From Amycolatopsis tucumanensis (GTDB taxonomy: Bacteria > Actinomycetota > Actinomycetes > Mycobacteriales > Pseudonocardiaceae), in the NCBI RefSeq assembly GCF_021654135.1, contig NZ_JAKGSD010000006.1:38755-102754 (forward strand): 64,000 nucleotides of DNA, written 5' to 3'. Of this stretch, positions 16,424 to 31,196 are shown in pieces. A program made the translations under genes and the position numbers. The first letter of the stretch is position 1, and each line of letters opens with the position of its first letter. The notes under the pieces are model-generated. The model did not search any database. It was given only the letters and a program-made list of their open reading frames with translations, and had not been told where the DNA came from.

Positions 16424-17140
16424 CTACTCGCGTTCCGACAGGGTCACCTCTAGGCCTCCGGCCAGGTCGGCGGACACGTTGTAGATGAACGCGCTCACCG
16501 TGGCCAGCGCCGAGAGCAGCACGATGTTGATCGCGCCGAGGATGGCCGCGATGCCGAACACCCGGCCGGCGCTGATGAGCGGTTCGTTGGTCACGCCGGC
16601 ACCCTCGCCGGACACCAGGGACGAGTAGGTGCCGTTCAGCTTGTCCCACACGCCCATGCCGTCGAGCACCGTGTACAGCACGCCGACGGCCACCAGCCAC
16701 ACGAAGAACAGCGCGACACCGAGAACCAGCGACAGCTTCAGCACCGACCACGGGTCGAACCGCTTGATCTGCAGGCTCGCCCGGCGCGGGCCGCGGCCGG
16801 GGCGGCGCAGTGCGCTGGGCGTCGAACGTCCCTTGGTGCCGGCACTGGCGACGCTCACCGTTTCCTGCCCCCTCAACCCTGACAACGCGTCGTCGCGCGC
16901 CGCGGGGTTGCCGAACAGACCCTGCGCCGCCGAACCGGTGACGACCGGCTGGTCGTCACCGTTCGAGTACAACACAGTTTTCTCGGCCTGGCCTTCCGAC
17001 GACCACCCGTCCCGGTAACCGCCTGCCTTGGGGTCGGTCGTCGTGCCCTGACCGGCGTCGCGGCTCAGCCGCTGCCAGGGCGGCGTGCCCGCGTCACCGG
17101 TCTGCGCACCGTGCTGTTCGGGGTTCTCCGGTGTCGTCAC
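16424..17140 (-). CDS. DUF3566 membrane protein behind gyrA (Rv0007-like)
   Basis: 238 residues. The first ~120 are disordered and Gly/Ser/Pro-rich; the rest is the DUF3566 domain, starting with RRASLQIKRFDPWSVLKLSL, two membrane helices (LGVALFFVWLVAVGVLYTVL and FGIAAILGAINIVLLSALAT) and a loop between them. This matches Rv0007 of M. tuberculosis in place, topology and size. Function is unknown; its constant position next to gyrA suggests cotranscription. Its start codon at 17140 directly abuts the gyrA stop at 17141, so translation is likely coupled. Confidence 0.9.
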   Translation of the reverse strand: MTTPENPEQHGAQTGDAGTPPWQRLSRDAGQGTTTDPKAGGYRDGWSSEGQAEKTVLYSNGDDQPVVTGSAAQGLFGNPAARDDALSGLRGQETVSVASAGTKGRSTPSALRRPGRGPRRASLQIKRFDPWSVLKLSLVLGVALFFVWLVAVGVLYTVLDGMGVWDKLNGTYSSLVSGEGAGVTNEPLISAGRVFGIAAILGAINIVLLSALATVSAFIYNVSADLAGGLEVTLSERE

Positions 17141-19660
<2,520 letters not shown>

Positions 19661-19703
19661 GGGGTCCTTCTACTGACGAATGGGAAAAGGAGGCGGGGGC
19701 GCG

Positions 19704-21686
<1,983 letters not shown>

Positions 21687-21849
21687 TCAGTCTTGCCCAA
21701 GGGACTCCCCCACTGCCCTCCAGTCTACTTGGCCAGCTCCGCTGACATGCCGCAAGGACACCCCTGATTTCGTCACAGAGGCCCGAACGCGAGCGTCGCC
21801 GGGTCCGGCGCTATCCGGCGGGGGTCGAGCCGCGATACGACGCGCTCAG

Positions 21850-22584
21850 TCACCCATAGGTGTCGCGTGGCCCGCGACCGGGCACGTGCCGCGGGCCCTT
21901 CCGCCAGCTCGGGGCGGTCGGGCCGTGGATGCGCATGCGCTTGACCACGCCGTGTCCCACCCCAGCGGCGATCTTGGCGATGAGCTGGCTCTGCAGCAGG
22001 CGCAGCTGCGTGGCCCACGCTGTCGAGTCGGCGCGGACGGTGAGCTCGCCGTCCTTCAGCGTCACCGGCTGGGCGTGCTCGGCGACGTCCTCGCCGACCA
22101 GGCGGGCCCACTCGCCGAAGACCCGGCTGCTGGTCACGCGCTCCTGCCAGCCGCGTTCGGCGACCAGCCGCCCGACGAGGCGGCCGAACGGCTGCGGGTC
22201 GCGGGCGTCCGGGCCGGCTCCCGACCAGCGGCGCCGGCGCGGGCTCTGGCCGCCGAGCTCGAACTTCCGCCTGCCCGGCTCGGTGCCCCTGGCGTCGGCC
22301 TTGGCGCGAGCGGCGGCCAGTGCGGAGCGGACGAGATCACGTCCGGTAGTGTTCCCGTTCGGCCCAGCCGGGACGTCACCGTCCGTGTCTGATCCACTCT
22401 TCTGGGGAGTCTGCGCCGCTTGTGGCGCGGTTGAAGATCGCTCGTTTGGCCGCTTGGTCACGCGGGGCGATAACGCGTTCACCGTGTTATCCACACTATC
22501 CACAGAGTTGTCCCCAGATCGGTGGGTAACTCCTGTGTCGCCGGTCACTCGCCGTGGCTCATCAGGCCGTTGGTCATCAGGCAC
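21850..22584 (-). CDS. DUF721 (DciA-like) protein, Rv0004 homologue
   Basis: 244 residues. The first ~90 are low-complexity; the conserved DUF721 domain runs from about 130 to 225 ([60 protein letters not shown]). The family includes DciA, the ancestral loader/operator of the replicative helicase DnaB, and its mycobacterial member Rv0004 sits in this same place. A role in replication initiation is therefore likely by family. GTG at 22584 overlaps the recF stop by 8 bp, so translation is coupled to recF. Its 5' part carries three DnaA-box-like sequences (listed separately). Confidence 0.85.
   Translation of the reverse strand: MPDDQRPDEPRRVTGDTGVTHRSGDNSVDSVDNTVNALSPRVTKRPNERSSTAPQAAQTPQKSGSDTDGDVPAGPNGNTTGRDLVRSALAAARAKADARGTEPGRRKFELGGQSPRRRRWSGAGPDARDPQPFGRLVGRLVAERGWQERVTSSRVFGEWARLVGEDVAEHAQPVTLKDGELTVRADSTAWATQLRLLQSQLIAKIAAGVGHGVVKRMRIHGPTAPSWRKGPRHVPGRGPRDTYG
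22487..22516. promoter_or_regulatory. DnaA-box-like cluster inside the DUF721 reading frame
   Basis: Three boxes in tandem on the plus strand: TTATCCACA (22487-22495, perfect to TTRTCCACA), CTATCCACA (22496-22504) and TTGTCCCCA (22508-22516), the last two with one mismatch. They encode the Ser/Val/Asp/Asn-rich stretch early in the DUF721 protein. DnaA binding is inferred. Confidence 0.5.
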
Positions 22585-23734
22585 TGCGCACCTCCCCGTC
22601 GGCGACGGTGAACCGGACCCCGGCCAGTTCCCCTGGCACGTCCTCGTCCACCGCCGCGGTGACCAGCACCTGTTCGGCACCCGCGGCCACCTCGGCCAGC
22701 CGTGACCGGCGCCGCCGGTCGAGCTCGGCGAAGACGTCGTCGAGCAGGAGCACCGGCTCACCCGCTTCCCGCCGCAGCAGCTCGTAGGACGCCAGCCGCA
22801 GCGCGAGGGCGAACGACCAGGATTCCCCATGGCTCGCGTAGCCCTTCGCGGGGGCCTCGCCGAGGACGATTTCCAGCTCGTCGCGGTGCGGCCCGACCAG
22901 GCTGATCCCCCGTTCCAGCTCCTGCTGCCGGACCTGCGCCATCGCCTCCACCAGGATACCGGTGAGGACCTCCGGTTCGGCGCGTTTCCCGTCCGGCACC
23001 CCGTACCCCTCGGGTAGTGCCGGGCCGAGGCTGGACCGGTACGAGATCTTCGCCGGCCGCGAGTCGGGCGCCACCCCGGCGTAGGCCGCGGTGGTGTGCG
23101 GCCCGAGGTCGGCGACCAGGTCGAGCCGCGCGGCGAGCAGCTGGGCGCCGACCACCGAGAGGTGGTTGTCCCACACCTCCAGGGTCGACAGCGCGTACGG
23201 GTCGTCGCGCGCCACGCCCTTCTTCTTGCCCGCCGTCTTCAACAACGCGTTGCGCTGCTTGAGGATCCGCTCGTAGTCGGCGCGCACCCCCGCGTACCGG
23301 GGCGCGCGCTGCACCAGCAGCTCGTCCATGAACCGGCGGCGCTCACCCGGGTCGCCGCGCACCAGCGCCAGGTCCTCCGGGGAGAACAACACGGTGCGCA
23401 GGATCCCGAGGATGTCCCGCGGCTTCCCGACCGCGCCCCGGTTGACCCGGGCGCGGTTCGCCCGGCCGGGGTTGATCTCCAGCTCGACGGTCAGCTCGCG
23501 GTCCTCGTTGACCACGGCCGCCCGCACGAGTGCCCGCTCACAACCGTGCCGCACCAGCGGGGCGTCCGTCGCGACCCGGTGCGACCCGAGGGTCGCCAGG
23601 TAGCCGATCGCCTCCAGCAGGTTGGTCTTCCCGCGGCCGTTCTGGCCGACGAGGACCGTCGGTCCGGGGGTGAGCGGCAGGTCAGCGTGCTCCCAGGAGC
23701 GGAAGTCGGTGACCTGCAGGTGCCGTATGTGCAC
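22577..23734 (-). CDS. recF: DNA replication and repair protein RecF
   Basis: 385 residues, normal for RecF. It is an SMC-like ATPase that loads RecA at gaps and helps restart forks. Walker A is [14 protein letters not shown] (about 33-46), the domain II region is rich in Arg/Glu helices, the signature motif region [14 protein letters not shown] is present, and Walker B is [12 protein letters not shown] near the C-terminus, followed by the D-loop. Genomic order gnd-recF-DUF721 gene-gyrB is the usual actinobacterial one. Starts 10 bp after gnd. Confidence 0.97.
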   Translation of the reverse strand: MHIRHLQVTDFRSWEHADLPLTPGPTVLVGQNGRGKTNLLEAIGYLATLGSHRVATDAPLVRHGCERALVRAAVVNEDRELTVELEINPGRANRARVNRGAVGKPRDILGILRTVLFSPEDLALVRGDPGERRRFMDELLVQRAPRYAGVRADYERILKQRNALLKTAGKKKGVARDDPYALSTLEVWDNHLSVVGAQLLAARLDLVADLGPHTTAAYAGVAPDSRPAKISYRSSLGPALPEGYGVPDGKRAEPEVLTGILVEAMAQVRQQELERGISLVGPHRDELEIVLGEAPAKGYASHGESWSFALALRLASYELLRREAGEPVLLLDDVFAELDRRRRSRLAEVAAGAEQVLVTAAVDEDVPGELAGVRFTVADGEVRSA

Positions 23735-23744
23735 GGCTGGGTGC

Positions 23745-24635
23745 CTACTCGCCGGCCTTCTTCACGGCGTGGCCGCCGAACTGGTTGCGCAGCGCCGCGA
23801 CGGCGCGCATGGCGGACGAGTCCTTCCGCCGCGAGGCGAACCGCGCGAACAGCGCGGCCGAGATCACCGGCGCCGGCACCGCGTGGTTGATGGCCTCCTC
23901 CAGCGTCCACCGGCCCTCGCCGGAGTCCTCGACGTAGCCCTCGAGGTCGTCCAGCTCCGGGTCCTCGTCCAGCGCGCGCACCAGCAGGTCGAGCAGCCAG
24001 GACCGGACGACGGTGCCGCGCTGCCAGCCCTTGATCACGGCCGGCACGTCCTCGACGACCTTCGCGGCCTCGAGCAGCTCGAAGCCTTCGGCGTAGGCCT
24101 GCATCAGGCCGTACTCGATGCCGTTGTGGATCATCTTCGCGTAGTGGCCCGCGCCGACCGAGCCGGCGTGCGAGAAGCCCTCCTCGCGCGGGCCGTCCGG
24201 GCGCAGCGCGTCGAAGATCGGCATGGCGCGCTCGACGAGCTCCTTGTCGCCGCCGACCATCAGGCCGTAGCCGTTCTCCTTGCCCCACACGCCACCGGAC
24301 ACACCGCAGTCGAGGTAGCCGATGCCCTTGGCGGACAGCACCTCGGCGTTGTGCTTGTCGTCGGTGAACCGGGAGTTGCCGCCGTCGATCACCAGATCGC
24401 CCTCGGCGAGCAGCTCACCCAGCTCGGCCACCGTCTCGCGGGTCGGCCCGCCCGCGGGGACCATCACCCAGACGATCCGCGGGGCGTCCAGTTTGGACAC
24501 CATGTCGGCGAGCGAGGTCGAGTCCGAGACCGCCTGGTTGCGGTCGAAGCCGACCACCTCGTGCCCGGCGGCGCGCAGCCGCTCGCGCATGTTGAAGCCC
24601 ATCCGGCCGAGGCCGACCAGTCCCAGCTGAACCAT
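23745..24635 (-). CDS. gnd: 6-phosphogluconate dehydrogenase, short (YqeC/GndA) type, NAD-binding
   Basis: 296 residues. It decarboxylates 6-phosphogluconate to ribulose 5-phosphate. The N-terminal Rossmann fold has [12 protein letters not shown] (nucleotide-binding) and [11 protein letters not shown], followed by the substrate/catalytic [19 protein letters not shown] with SGG and the Lys/Asn helix [18 protein letters not shown]. The short 300-residue form is typical of actinobacteria and some plants and is usually NAD-dependent. Position between dnaN and recF is shared with Streptomyces and relatives, with no obvious functional link. Confidence 0.94.
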   Translation of the reverse strand: MVQLGLVGLGRMGFNMRERLRAAGHEVVGFDRNQAVSDSTSLADMVSKLDAPRIVWVMVPAGGPTRETVAELGELLAEGDLVIDGGNSRFTDDKHNAEVLSAKGIGYLDCGVSGGVWGKENGYGLMVGGDKELVERAMPIFDALRPDGPREEGFSHAGSVGAGHYAKMIHNGIEYGLMQAYAEGFELLEAAKVVEDVPAVIKGWQRGTVVRSWLLDLLVRALDEDPELDDLEGYVEDSGEGRWTLEEAINHAVPAPVISAALFARFASRRKDSSAMRAVAALRNQFGGHAVKKAGE

Positions 24636-24666
24636 GGAACTCCCCTTCGTGCTTTCTCCGTCGCGG

Positions 24667-25800
24667 TCAGCCGGGTAGGCGGACCGGCATCAGTAGATAG
24701 AGGTAACCAGGAACGACCTGGCCCTGCTCATCGGCCGGCTTGATCAAAGCCGGACGGTTCGGGGTGGTGAAGGTCAGCTCGGCGCGGTCGTGGTGCAGCG
24801 CGCCCAGGCCGTCGACGAGGTAGCCCGGGTTGAACGCGATCGTCACCGGCTCGCCTTCGTACTCCACCGGCAGCTCCTCTTCGGCGCTGCCCTCGTCGTC
24901 GCCGCCGGCCGACAGGCGCAGCGAGTTGTCGCCGAACTCCAGCCGGACCTGGGTACCCCGCTCCGCCACCAGCGACACACGTTTGATCGCCTCCGAGAGC
25001 GGGGACACCTCGATCACCGCGCGGGAGGAGTGCTGGTTCGGGAGGAGCTGCCGGTATGGCGGGAACTCGGCGTCGAGCAGCCGGGTGGTCGTGTAGCGGC
25101 CGTTGCCGGACAGGCCGAGCAGGCCCTCGCCGCTGGCGAGCCCGACGGACACCTTGTTGCCCGCGGTGCCGAGCGACTTGGCCGCCTCGGCGAGGGTGCG
25201 CGCCGGGACGAGCACCGCGGCGTCGGCCAGACCCTCGGCGGGCTCCCACGCGAACTCGCGCATCGCCAGGCGGAAGCGGTCGGTGGCGACGAGGGTGAGC
25301 GAGTTGCCGGAGATCTCCAGCCGCATGCCGGTCAGCATCGGCAGGGTGTCGTCCTTGCCCGCCGCGACGGCGACCTGGGTGACCGCCTGGCCGAACGCCT
25401 CACCGGCGACCTCGCCGGCGAACGTCGGCTGGGCCGGCAGCTGCGGGTAGTCCTCGACCGGCATGGTCGGCAGGCTGAACCGGGCGCTGCCGCAGGTGAT
25501 GGAGGCGCGGGAGCCCTCGACGGAGATCTCGACCGGCTGGGCCGGGAGCGCCTTGGTGATGTCGGCGAGCAGCCGCCCGGACACCAGCAGCCTGCCGCCG
25601 TCGGCGATCGTCGCCGGGACGCCGACCGTCGCGGAGACCTCGTAGTCGAAGCCGGAGACGGTGAGCGCGTCGGTGGAGCCGTCGGATCCGGCGTCGAGCA
25701 GCACCCCGCCCAGGACCGGGACCGGTGGCCTCGACGGCAGGCTGCGTGCCACCCACGCGACGGCGTCCGCGAGCCCGTCGCGCTCGACGCGGATCTTCAT
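24667..25800 (-). CDS. dnaN: DNA polymerase III sliding clamp (beta subunit)
   Basis: 377 residues, three clamp domains. N-terminal [21 protein letters not shown], central [21 protein letters not shown] and C-terminal [20 protein letters not shown] with the terminal [14 protein letters not shown], ending in the usual MPVRL tail. It forms the processivity ring for DNA polymerase III and binds partner proteins. ATG at 25800 has AAAGGATG upstream. It lies directly next to the oriC candidate and is read leftward with gnd, recF and gyrBA. Confidence 0.98.
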   Translation of the reverse strand: MKIRVERDGLADAVAWVARSLPSRPPVPVLGGVLLDAGSDGSTDALTVSGFDYEVSATVGVPATIADGGRLLVSGRLLADITKALPAQPVEISVEGSRASITCGSARFSLPTMPVEDYPQLPAQPTFAGEVAGEAFGQAVTQVAVAAGKDDTLPMLTGMRLEISGNSLTLVATDRFRLAMREFAWEPAEGLADAAVLVPARTLAEAAKSLGTAGNKVSVGLASGEGLLGLSGNGRYTTTRLLDAEFPPYRQLLPNQHSSRAVIEVSPLSEAIKRVSLVAERGTQVRLEFGDNSLRLSAGGDDEGSAEEELPVEYEGEPVTIAFNPGYLVDGLGALHHDRAELTFTTPNRPALIKPADEQGQVVPGYLYLLMPVRLPG

Positions 25801-25939
25801 GTGCCCATCCTTTCGACAGCCGAGCCCCTCATCGCGGCCCGAGAAGATCGACAAACGTCCCCGGGCAGGCCTCGAGCAGCGCGCTGGCCAGGGATCTCGC
25901 AGTGTGGTGTGGCCCGGTGCCGATGTCGCCAACGACGAG

Positions 25940-26300
25940 CGGGCTGGGTGTGGATACCCACGTTAGAACGTGAGCGGCACCGGCGTCACTCGGGGCAGCC
26001 CATCGATTTGTCGATAAGACGATCTCGTCCGGAGCTCTGTCCCCATGTCCACAGCCCCCTGTTTTTCTCCGAAGGACTTCTTGAGAAAAAACCAAAGGCA
26101 GTGACAGTAATAGGGGCTGTGGATTCTGGGGACTACTGCCGTCGTCGCAGGTCCGCTCGCGCGGCGGGGTGTGGACATCTGTGGAGTACTACCGGTGGAC
26201 AACTCGGGCCGTCCGTGGACAACTTCGGGCGCTCCCCAACTGATCCACAGTTGTCCCCAGCTGTCCACAGAACTGTCCCCAGTTGTGGGGATGTTCGTCC
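25940..26300. other. oriC: Candidate replication origin (oriC)
   Basis: The 587-bp gap between dnaN and the EamA gene holds no gene and many DnaA-box-like 9-mers (consensus TTRTCCACA). Boxes with one mismatch: TGTGGATAC 25949-25957, ATGTCCACA 26045-26053, TGTGGACAT 26170-26178, GGTGGACAA 26194-26202, CGTGGACAA 26214-26222, TGATCCACA 26241-26249, TTGTCCCCA 26251-26259, CTGTCCACA 26261-26269. Others have two mismatches. The AT-richer stretch about 26060-26112 (GTTTTTCTCC, GAGAAAAAACC, GTAATAGG) is a candidate unwinding element. Position beside dnaN fits actinobacterial origins. Gap edges 25801-25939 and 26301-26387 show nothing further. Confidence 0.8.
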
Positions 26301-26387
26301 CCATGGCCGCGCACAGACGCGGTCGCCGTGGAACCAACCCAGTGGGTGACCACGCTCGCGTCGATCGATGCGTTCTCGTTACTGGGA

Positions 26388-27200
26388 TCACAGATTTCGC
26401 GCCGCAGCGCGGCCCGCCGCGGCCGCACTCGCTGTCACACAAGCGATCCCGGCCCACGCGGCGAACGGCAGCCGCTCACCGAGAACAAGCGCGCCGGCCA
26501 CTCCCGCCACCGCCGCTTCGAGGCTCTCCAGCACCGCGACCGTGCGCGGTGGAACCCGGCGCAGCGCGGCGAGATCGAGCGAGTACGGGATCACGGCCGA
26601 CAGCACCGCGACGCCGAATCCCGCCAGCAGCAAGGAAGGCCGCCACACCGGCGCGGTCACGCCGAAGGGCAGCGCGAGGATCGCGGCCACCGTCACCGCG
26701 AGCGCGAGCATCGATCCATCCGGGACACTCGCGCCGACTTTCCGGCTCAGCACCAGGTATCCGCCCATCGACACGGCGGACAGCAGAGCGAGCGCGACTC
26801 CGGCCGCCGGAAGCGTCGTCCCGGACGGCGAATGGAACAGCCACACCCCGAAGGCGGCGACCAGAGCGAAACCGACGTCACGCGCTCGCCGTGCCGTCGC
26901 CACCGCAACTCCCAGCGGACCGAGCAACTGCAACGCGCTCGCCACGCCCAGCGGCAGGAAACCCAGCGCCGGGTAGATCAGGTTCATCCCGGCGATCGCC
27001 ACGCCGAAACCCAGCACCGGCGGCAGGTTCCGGCGCGACGGCAACGCCGGGCGGTGGATCGCCAGCAGCACGAGCGCGGCGAAGGAGAGCCGCAAGGCGA
27101 CCACCCCGCCGGGGCCGGCCGCGGCGAAGAGCTGCTTCCCGAACGCCTGCCCGGTCTGCACGCTGACGACGCTGCCGAGGACGAGAAGTGCGGCTCCCAT
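26388..27200 (-). CDS. EamA/RhtA-type transporter
   Basis: 270 residues, ten predicted membrane helices in two EamA (DMT) repeats: for example GPGGVVALRLSFAALVLLA, LGFGVAIAGMNLIYPALGFL and the second repeat GLEBESS VAVLESLEAAVAGVAGALVL-like helix pair. The family exports amino acids or metabolites (RhtA exports homoserine/threonine). It is divergent from a LysR gene 74 bp away, the usual pairing of a regulator and its exporter. It sits between dnaA and the oriC candidate, which is unusual. The substrate is unknown. Confidence 0.85.
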   Translation of the reverse strand: MGAALLVLGSVVSVQTGQAFGKQLFAAAGPGGVVALRLSFAALVLLAIHRPALPSRRNLPPVLGFGVAIAGMNLIYPALGFLPLGVASALQLLGPLGVAVATARRARDVGFALVAAFGVWLFHSPSGTTLPAAGVALALLSAVSMGGYLVLSRKVGASVPDGSMLALAVTVAAILALPFGVTAPVWRPSLLLAGFGVAVLSAVIPYSLDLAALRRVPPRTVAVLESLEAAVAGVAGALVLGERLPFAAWAGIACVTASAAAAGRAAARNL

Positions 27201-27274
27201 GCCGTCGAGTCTTGGCGCGGACCCGGTGAAGATCCATCGAGACTTCGCGCACGGAACTCTTTAGCCTCCACTAC

Positions 27275-28195
27275 ATGATCGACCTCCGGCGCCTGAGCGT
27301 CCTCCGGGTACTGGCCGAGCACGGCACCGTCACGGCCGCCGCGGAGGCGCTGCACCTGACCCCGTCGGCGGTCTCGCAGCAACTCCGGTTGCTCGCCAAG
27401 GAGGTCGGTGTCGAACTGCTGCGCCGCGATGGCCGCCGCGTCCGGTTGACCCCCGCCGCGGTGGTGTTGCTCGAGCACGCGGATTCGCTGTTCGCGCAAT
27501 GGGAACGGGCGCGGGCCGACCTGACCGCGGGCGAAGAGGTCGGCGCCGTGCGCATGTGCGGCGTCTCGTCGACGGTCGCCGCGTTGCTCGGTCCTGCGGT
27601 CACGCGGCTGCGGCAGGAGCACCCGCGGCTGACGGCGCGCGTGATAGAAGAGGAAAGCGCTGACTGCTACGAGCTGTTGCTCGCCGAGGCGGCCGACATC
27701 GCCGTCGTGCTGCCCACGCCCGAAGCGCCGCCCGTCGACGACCCCCGCTTCACGCAGTGGCCGCTCCTCGACGACCCGCAGGACCTCCTCGTCGCCGCCG
27801 GACATCCGCTGACTCGGCAGGACGCGGTGGAACTCGCCGACGCCGCGCGTGAACCGTGGATCGTGAAGCCGCGCCACAACGACACGTACACGCTCCTGCA
27901 AGCCGCTTGTGCCGCCGCCGGTTTCACGCCGCGCATCGCGCACGAAGCCAAGGAGTGGTTCGCGGTGTCCGCGCTCGTCGCCGCCGGGCTCGGGGTGTGC
28001 CTCGTGCCGCGGCTCGCTCCCCTGCCACCGCAGCACGAGGTGGTGCGGATTCCGTTGCGCGGCAACCCGCGTCCGTCGCGGCGCATCGTCGGCTGCGTCC
28101 GGCGCGGGAGCGAGGAGCAGTGGCCGATCGCCCGCGCGATCGCGGCGATCGAAGCGGTGTGCGCGGAGCGGGCTACTGACGGGCGCGCTGTTTGA
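27275..28195 (+). CDS. LysR-family transcriptional regulator
   Basis: 306 residues. N-terminal winged helix: [33 protein letters not shown] and [15 protein letters not shown]-terminal substrate-binding fold (about 92-295). It is divergent from the EamA transporter and probably controls it. Its last 23 bp overlap the 3' end of dnaA on the other strand. Confidence 0.9.
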   Translation: MIDLRRLSVLRVLAEHGTVTAAAEALHLTPSAVSQQLRLLAKEVGVELLRRDGRRVRLTPAAVVLLEHADSLFAQWERARADLTAGEEVGAVRMCGVSSTVAALLGPAVTRLRQEHPRLTARVIEEESADCYELLLAEAADIAVVLPTPEAPPVDDPRFTQWPLLDDPQDLLVAAGHPLTRQDAVELADAAREPWIVKPRHNDTYTLLQAACAAAGFTPRIAHEAKEWFAVSALVAAGLGVCLVPRLAPLPPQHEVVRIPLRGNPRPSRRIVGCVRRGSEEQWPIARAIAAIEAVCAERATDGRAV

Positions 28196-29786
28196 TGCGC
28201 GCGGTGAGTTCCTGCACCTGGTCGTAGATCCGCCGGCGCTCGGCCATCTCCTTGCGGATCTTCTTGTCCGCGTGCATGACCGTCGTGTGGTCGCGGCCGC
28301 CGAACGTCTGCCCGATCTTCGGCAGCGACATGTCCGTCAGCTCGCGGCACAGGTACATCGCGATCTGCCGCGCCGTGGCAAGGGCTTTCGTCTTGCCGGG
28401 GCCGCACAGGTCGTCGACCGTCACGTCGAAGAACTCGGCCGTGGTGGCCATGATCGTCGGCGCGCTGATCTCCGGCGCCTGCGAGTCCGGGATCAGGTCG
28501 CGCAGCACGATCTCGGCGAGACCGACGTCCACCGGCTGCTGGTTCAGCGACGCGAACGCGGTGACGCGGATGAGCGCGCCCTCCAGTTCTCGGATGTTCG
28601 CCTCCACGCGCGAGGCGATGAACTCGAGCACGTCACCCGGCACGGCCAGCCGGTCCTGCGCCGCCTTCTTGCGGAGGATCGCGATGCGCGTCTCCAGTTC
28701 GGGCGGCTGGATGTCGGTGATGAGGCCCCACTCGAACCGCGTGCGCAGCCGGTCCTCCAGGGTCTCCAGCCGCTTCGGCGGCCGGTCCGAGGACACCACG
28801 ATCTGCTTGTTCGAGTTGTGCAGCGTGTTGAAGGTGTGGAAGAACTCCTCCTGAGTACCTTCCTTGCCCTCCAGGAACTGGATGTCGTCGACGAGCAGGA
28901 TGTCGATGTCCCGGTAGCGCCGCTGGAACGCCACCTTCCGGTCGTCGCGCAGCGAGTTGATGAAGTCGTTGGTGAATTCTTCGGTCGAGACGTAGCGCAC
29001 GCGCATCCCGGGGAAGAGCCGCTGTGCGTAGTGCCCGACGGCGTGCAGCAGGTGCGTCTTGCCCAGCCCGGACTCGCCCCAGATGAACAGCGGGTTGTAC
29101 GCGCGGGAGGGCGCCTCGGCGACGGCGAACGCGGCCGCGTGCGCGAAGCGGTTGGACGCGCCGATGACGAACGTGTCGAACGTGTACTTCTCGTTGAGCC
29201 GCGTCTTCGACGTCTCCGGCTGGGCCGGCGCGGTGTAGGGCTGGCCCGCGCTCGGCTGGCCGGAGAACATCGGCCAGATCTCGTGCGCGGCGGCCAGGGC
29301 CTCGCCCTCTTCGTCGACTTCCTCGTCACCGTCGTCCTCGGGCAGGACGGCCTTCACCGGTTCCGGCGGGTGCGCCCGGACCCGCCGCAGCGGCGGGAGC
29401 ATGCCGTCGTCGAGCGGCGGCATCTTCGGGGGCATCACCGGCGCCTCGGCCGCGGCGACGGGCGCCGTTTCCACCCGGGCGGGTGACGGGTACGGGGCGG
29501 GCGGCGGAGGAGGCGGGGTCACCTCGGCGGTGTCGACCTTCACGGCCAGCGAGACGGGACGGCCGAGCCGGCGCGAGAGCGCGTGCGTGATCGGGTCCCG
29601 CAGGGCGCGCTCGATCGCTTCCTTGGCGAAGTCACTCGGGGCGGCGAGCAGGGCCGTGCCGTCGAGCAGGCCGATCGGGCGGGTGACTCGCATCCAGGCC
29701 CGCTGCTGAGGCGAAAGCGTGCCGTCCGACAGCTCCCGGACCACCTGGTCCCAGACCACGCCCAGATTCAACTGGTGCTCGGACAC
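28173..29786 (-). CDS. dnaA: Chromosomal replication initiator DnaA
   Basis: 537 residues. Domain I (about 1-90) interacts with helicase; domain II is Pro/Glu-rich and long; domain III is the AAA+ ATPase with Walker [14 protein letters not shown], Walker [12 protein letters not shown], and sensor helices; domain IV binds DnaA boxes with the signature [15 protein letters not shown] near the C-terminus. GTG start at 29786. It reads leftward toward the EamA/LysR pair and oriC. The upstream gap holds a perfect DnaA box, consistent with autoregulation. The 3' end overlaps the LysR gene by 23 bp. Confidence 0.98.
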   Translation of the reverse strand: MSEHQLNLGVVWDQVVRELSDGTLSPQQRAWMRVTRPIGLLDGTALLAAPSDFAKEAIERALRDPITHALSRRLGRPVSLAVKVDTAEVTPPPPPPAPYPSPARVETAPVAAAEAPVMPPKMPPLDDGMLPPLRRVRAHPPEPVKAVLPEDDGDEEVDEEGEALAAAHEIWPMFSGQPSAGQPYTAPAQPETSKTRLNEKYTFDTFVIGASNRFAHAAAFAVAEAPSRAYNPLFIWGESGLGKTHLLHAVGHYAQRLFPGMRVRYVSTEEFTNDFINSLRDDRKVAFQRRYRDIDILLVDDIQFLEGKEGTQEEFFHTFNTLHNSNKQIVVSSDRPPKRLETLEDRLRTRFEWGLITDIQPPELETRIAILRKKAAQDRLAVPGDVLEFIASRVEANIRELEGALIRVTAFASLNQQPVDVGLAEIVLRDLIPDSQAPEISAPTIMATTAEFFDVTVDDLCGPGKTKALATARQIAMYLCRELTDMSLPKIGQTFGGRDHTTVMHADKKIRKEMAERRRIYDQVQELTARIKQRARQ

Positions 29787-29910
29787 CGACTTCGTCCCCT
29801 CCCCTCGTCACCCCGGACGACCCCACCGACCTCGAAGAACACCCGAGCCGGGCGCCTGGCTCACTCACACGAGCGGCGCCTCGCAGCCCCCTGGTCACCG
29901 CGCGCAGCAA

Positions 29911-29931
29911 GTATCCACAGAGTTGTCCACA
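29911..29931. promoter_or_regulatory. DnaA boxes upstream of dnaA
   Basis: GTATCCACA (29911-29919, one mismatch) and TTGTCCACA (29923-29931, perfect) lie about 125-145 bp upstream of the dnaA start in the 519-bp dnaA-rpmH gap. They probably mediate DnaA autoregulation. The rest of the gap (29932-30305) holds the leader of rpmH; a possible -10 is TACTCT at 30187, but no -35 is clear. Confidence 0.6.
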
Positions 29932-30305
29932 ACTGTGCACTAATGTACGGCGGCCCGCAGTCACTCCACCTGCGGGTGCGAACCTACGCCAGCCAGAGCC
30001 TCCACACCTTCTTACGGCGGCGCCGAGCACCTCGAACGGGTGACCCAAGAGGAGACACGCTAACAAAGGCCCGTGCCGTGCCACAAGGCACCGTGGGAGC
30101 CAGGATGGCATGCCTCACGTGGCGTCGCCACTCGGTCCCCCGCTGTGGTTGAGGGGGCCGGTTGCCGGGCCGGTGAGCGGGGTGCGTACTCTCGATAAGT
30201 CTCCCGCGCGCGACGGGTTTGTTCGCATGCGCGCGATTCGAGACACCCCCGAGCTGATCGGTGGCTCCAGCTTGCCGCCGAGTATGTCGAGACCAGGAGT
30301 TAGCA

Positions 30306-30449
30306 GTGAGCAAGGGTAAGCGCACCTTCCAGCCGAACAACCGTCGACGCGCCCGGACCCACGGCTTCCGGCTGCGGATGCGCACCCGCGCCGGTCGCGC
30401 GATCCTGTCGGCCCGCCGTCGCAAGGGCCGCGAGAAGCTGTCCGCCTGA
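30306..30449 (+). CDS. rpmH: 50S ribosomal protein L34
   Basis: 47 residues: [20 protein letters not shown] then [20 protein letters not shown] and GREKLSA, typical of L34, a tiny basic protein of the large subunit. GTG start at 30306 preceded by AGGAG (CCAGGAGTTAGCA). First gene of the rpmH-rnpA-yidD-yidC-jag block. Confidence 0.98.
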   Translation: MSKGKRTFQPNNRRRARTHGFRLRMRTRAGRAILSARRRKGREKLSA

Positions 30450-30471
30450 TAGCGCCGTTCCGAGGCGCGAC

Positions 30472-30891
30472 GTGCTGCCCCGTGCCGCCCGGTTGCGGCG
30501 CAGTGAGGACTTCCGCGAGGTCATGCGCAGGGGTGCTCGGGCAGGTCGGCGCCGCCTCGTGGTGCACGCGGTTCAGTCCACCGACCCGTCCGCGGGAACG
30601 CCGCGGGCGGGTTTTGTGGTGAGCAAGGCCGTGGGCAACTCAGTTGTGCGCCACCGGGTGACCCGGCGCCTGCGGCATCTCGTCATGCAGCGCCTCGGAA
30701 CCGTGCCGCCCGGCAGTTCGTTGGTCGTGAGGGCCCTGCCGCCGGCGGCCACCGCGTCCAGTGCCGAACTCGGTGCCGATCTGGACGCGGCGCTGAAACG
30801 GCTGAGCCTGCTCCCGGGCCGCCCATCCGACGGCCCGGCGACACCCCGGCCGGACACGGCCGCGGACATGAGGGGCCACGCCGGTGAATGA
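30472..30891 (+). CDS. rnpA: Ribonuclease P protein component
   Basis: 139 residues. The protein subunit of RNase P, which trims tRNA 5' ends. N-terminal [20 protein letters not shown], the beta strands, and the RNR motif [15 protein letters not shown]. The C-terminal 35 residues are a Gly/Pro/Thr-rich extension beyond the folded domain, common in actinobacteria. GTG start at 30472, 22 bp after rpmH. Its 3' end overlaps yidD by 8 bp. Confidence 0.96.
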   Translation: MLPRAARLRRSEDFREVMRRGARAGRRRLVVHAVQSTDPSAGTPRAGFVVSKAVGNSVVRHRVTRRLRHLVMQRLGTVPPGSSLVVRALPPAATASSAELGADLDAALKRLSLLPGRPSDGPATPRPDTAADMRGHAGE

Positions 30892-31192
30892 CGCCAGCAC
30901 CGATGCACCGCGGAAGGTCGAGCGCCCTGGGCCGGTCGCCCAGGTGTTGTTGCTCCCGCTGCGGTTCTACCGCCGTTTCATCTCGCCCTACCTCCCGCCG
31001 AGCTGCCGCTTCTACCCCAGCTGCAGCACGTACGCGGTCGAGGCTCTGACCCGCTTCGGCGCCGCGAAGGGCAGTTACCTCGCCCTCCGACGGCTGCTGC
31101 GCTGCGGCCCGTGGACGATGCCCGGCCGCGACCCGGTGCCTGAGGTGTTCTCGTGGCGCCACCAGAGACCTGGTTTGTCAACCGAGGAGTAG
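30884..31192 (+). CDS. yidD: Membrane protein insertion efficiency factor
   Basis: 102 residues. Family core: [50 protein letters not shown] and GRDPVPEVF, with the conserved Cys residues. YidD aids insertion of membrane proteins with YidC; it is a peripheral inner-membrane protein. GTG at 30884 lies within rnpA (8-bp overlap). Ends 4 bp before yidC. Confidence 0.95.
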   Translation: MNDASTDAPRKVERPGPVAQVLLLPLRFYRRFISPYLPPSCRFYPSCSTYAVEALTRFGAAKGSYLALRRLLRCGPWTMPGRDPVPEVFSWRHQRPGLSTEE

Positions 31193-31196
31193 CTCA

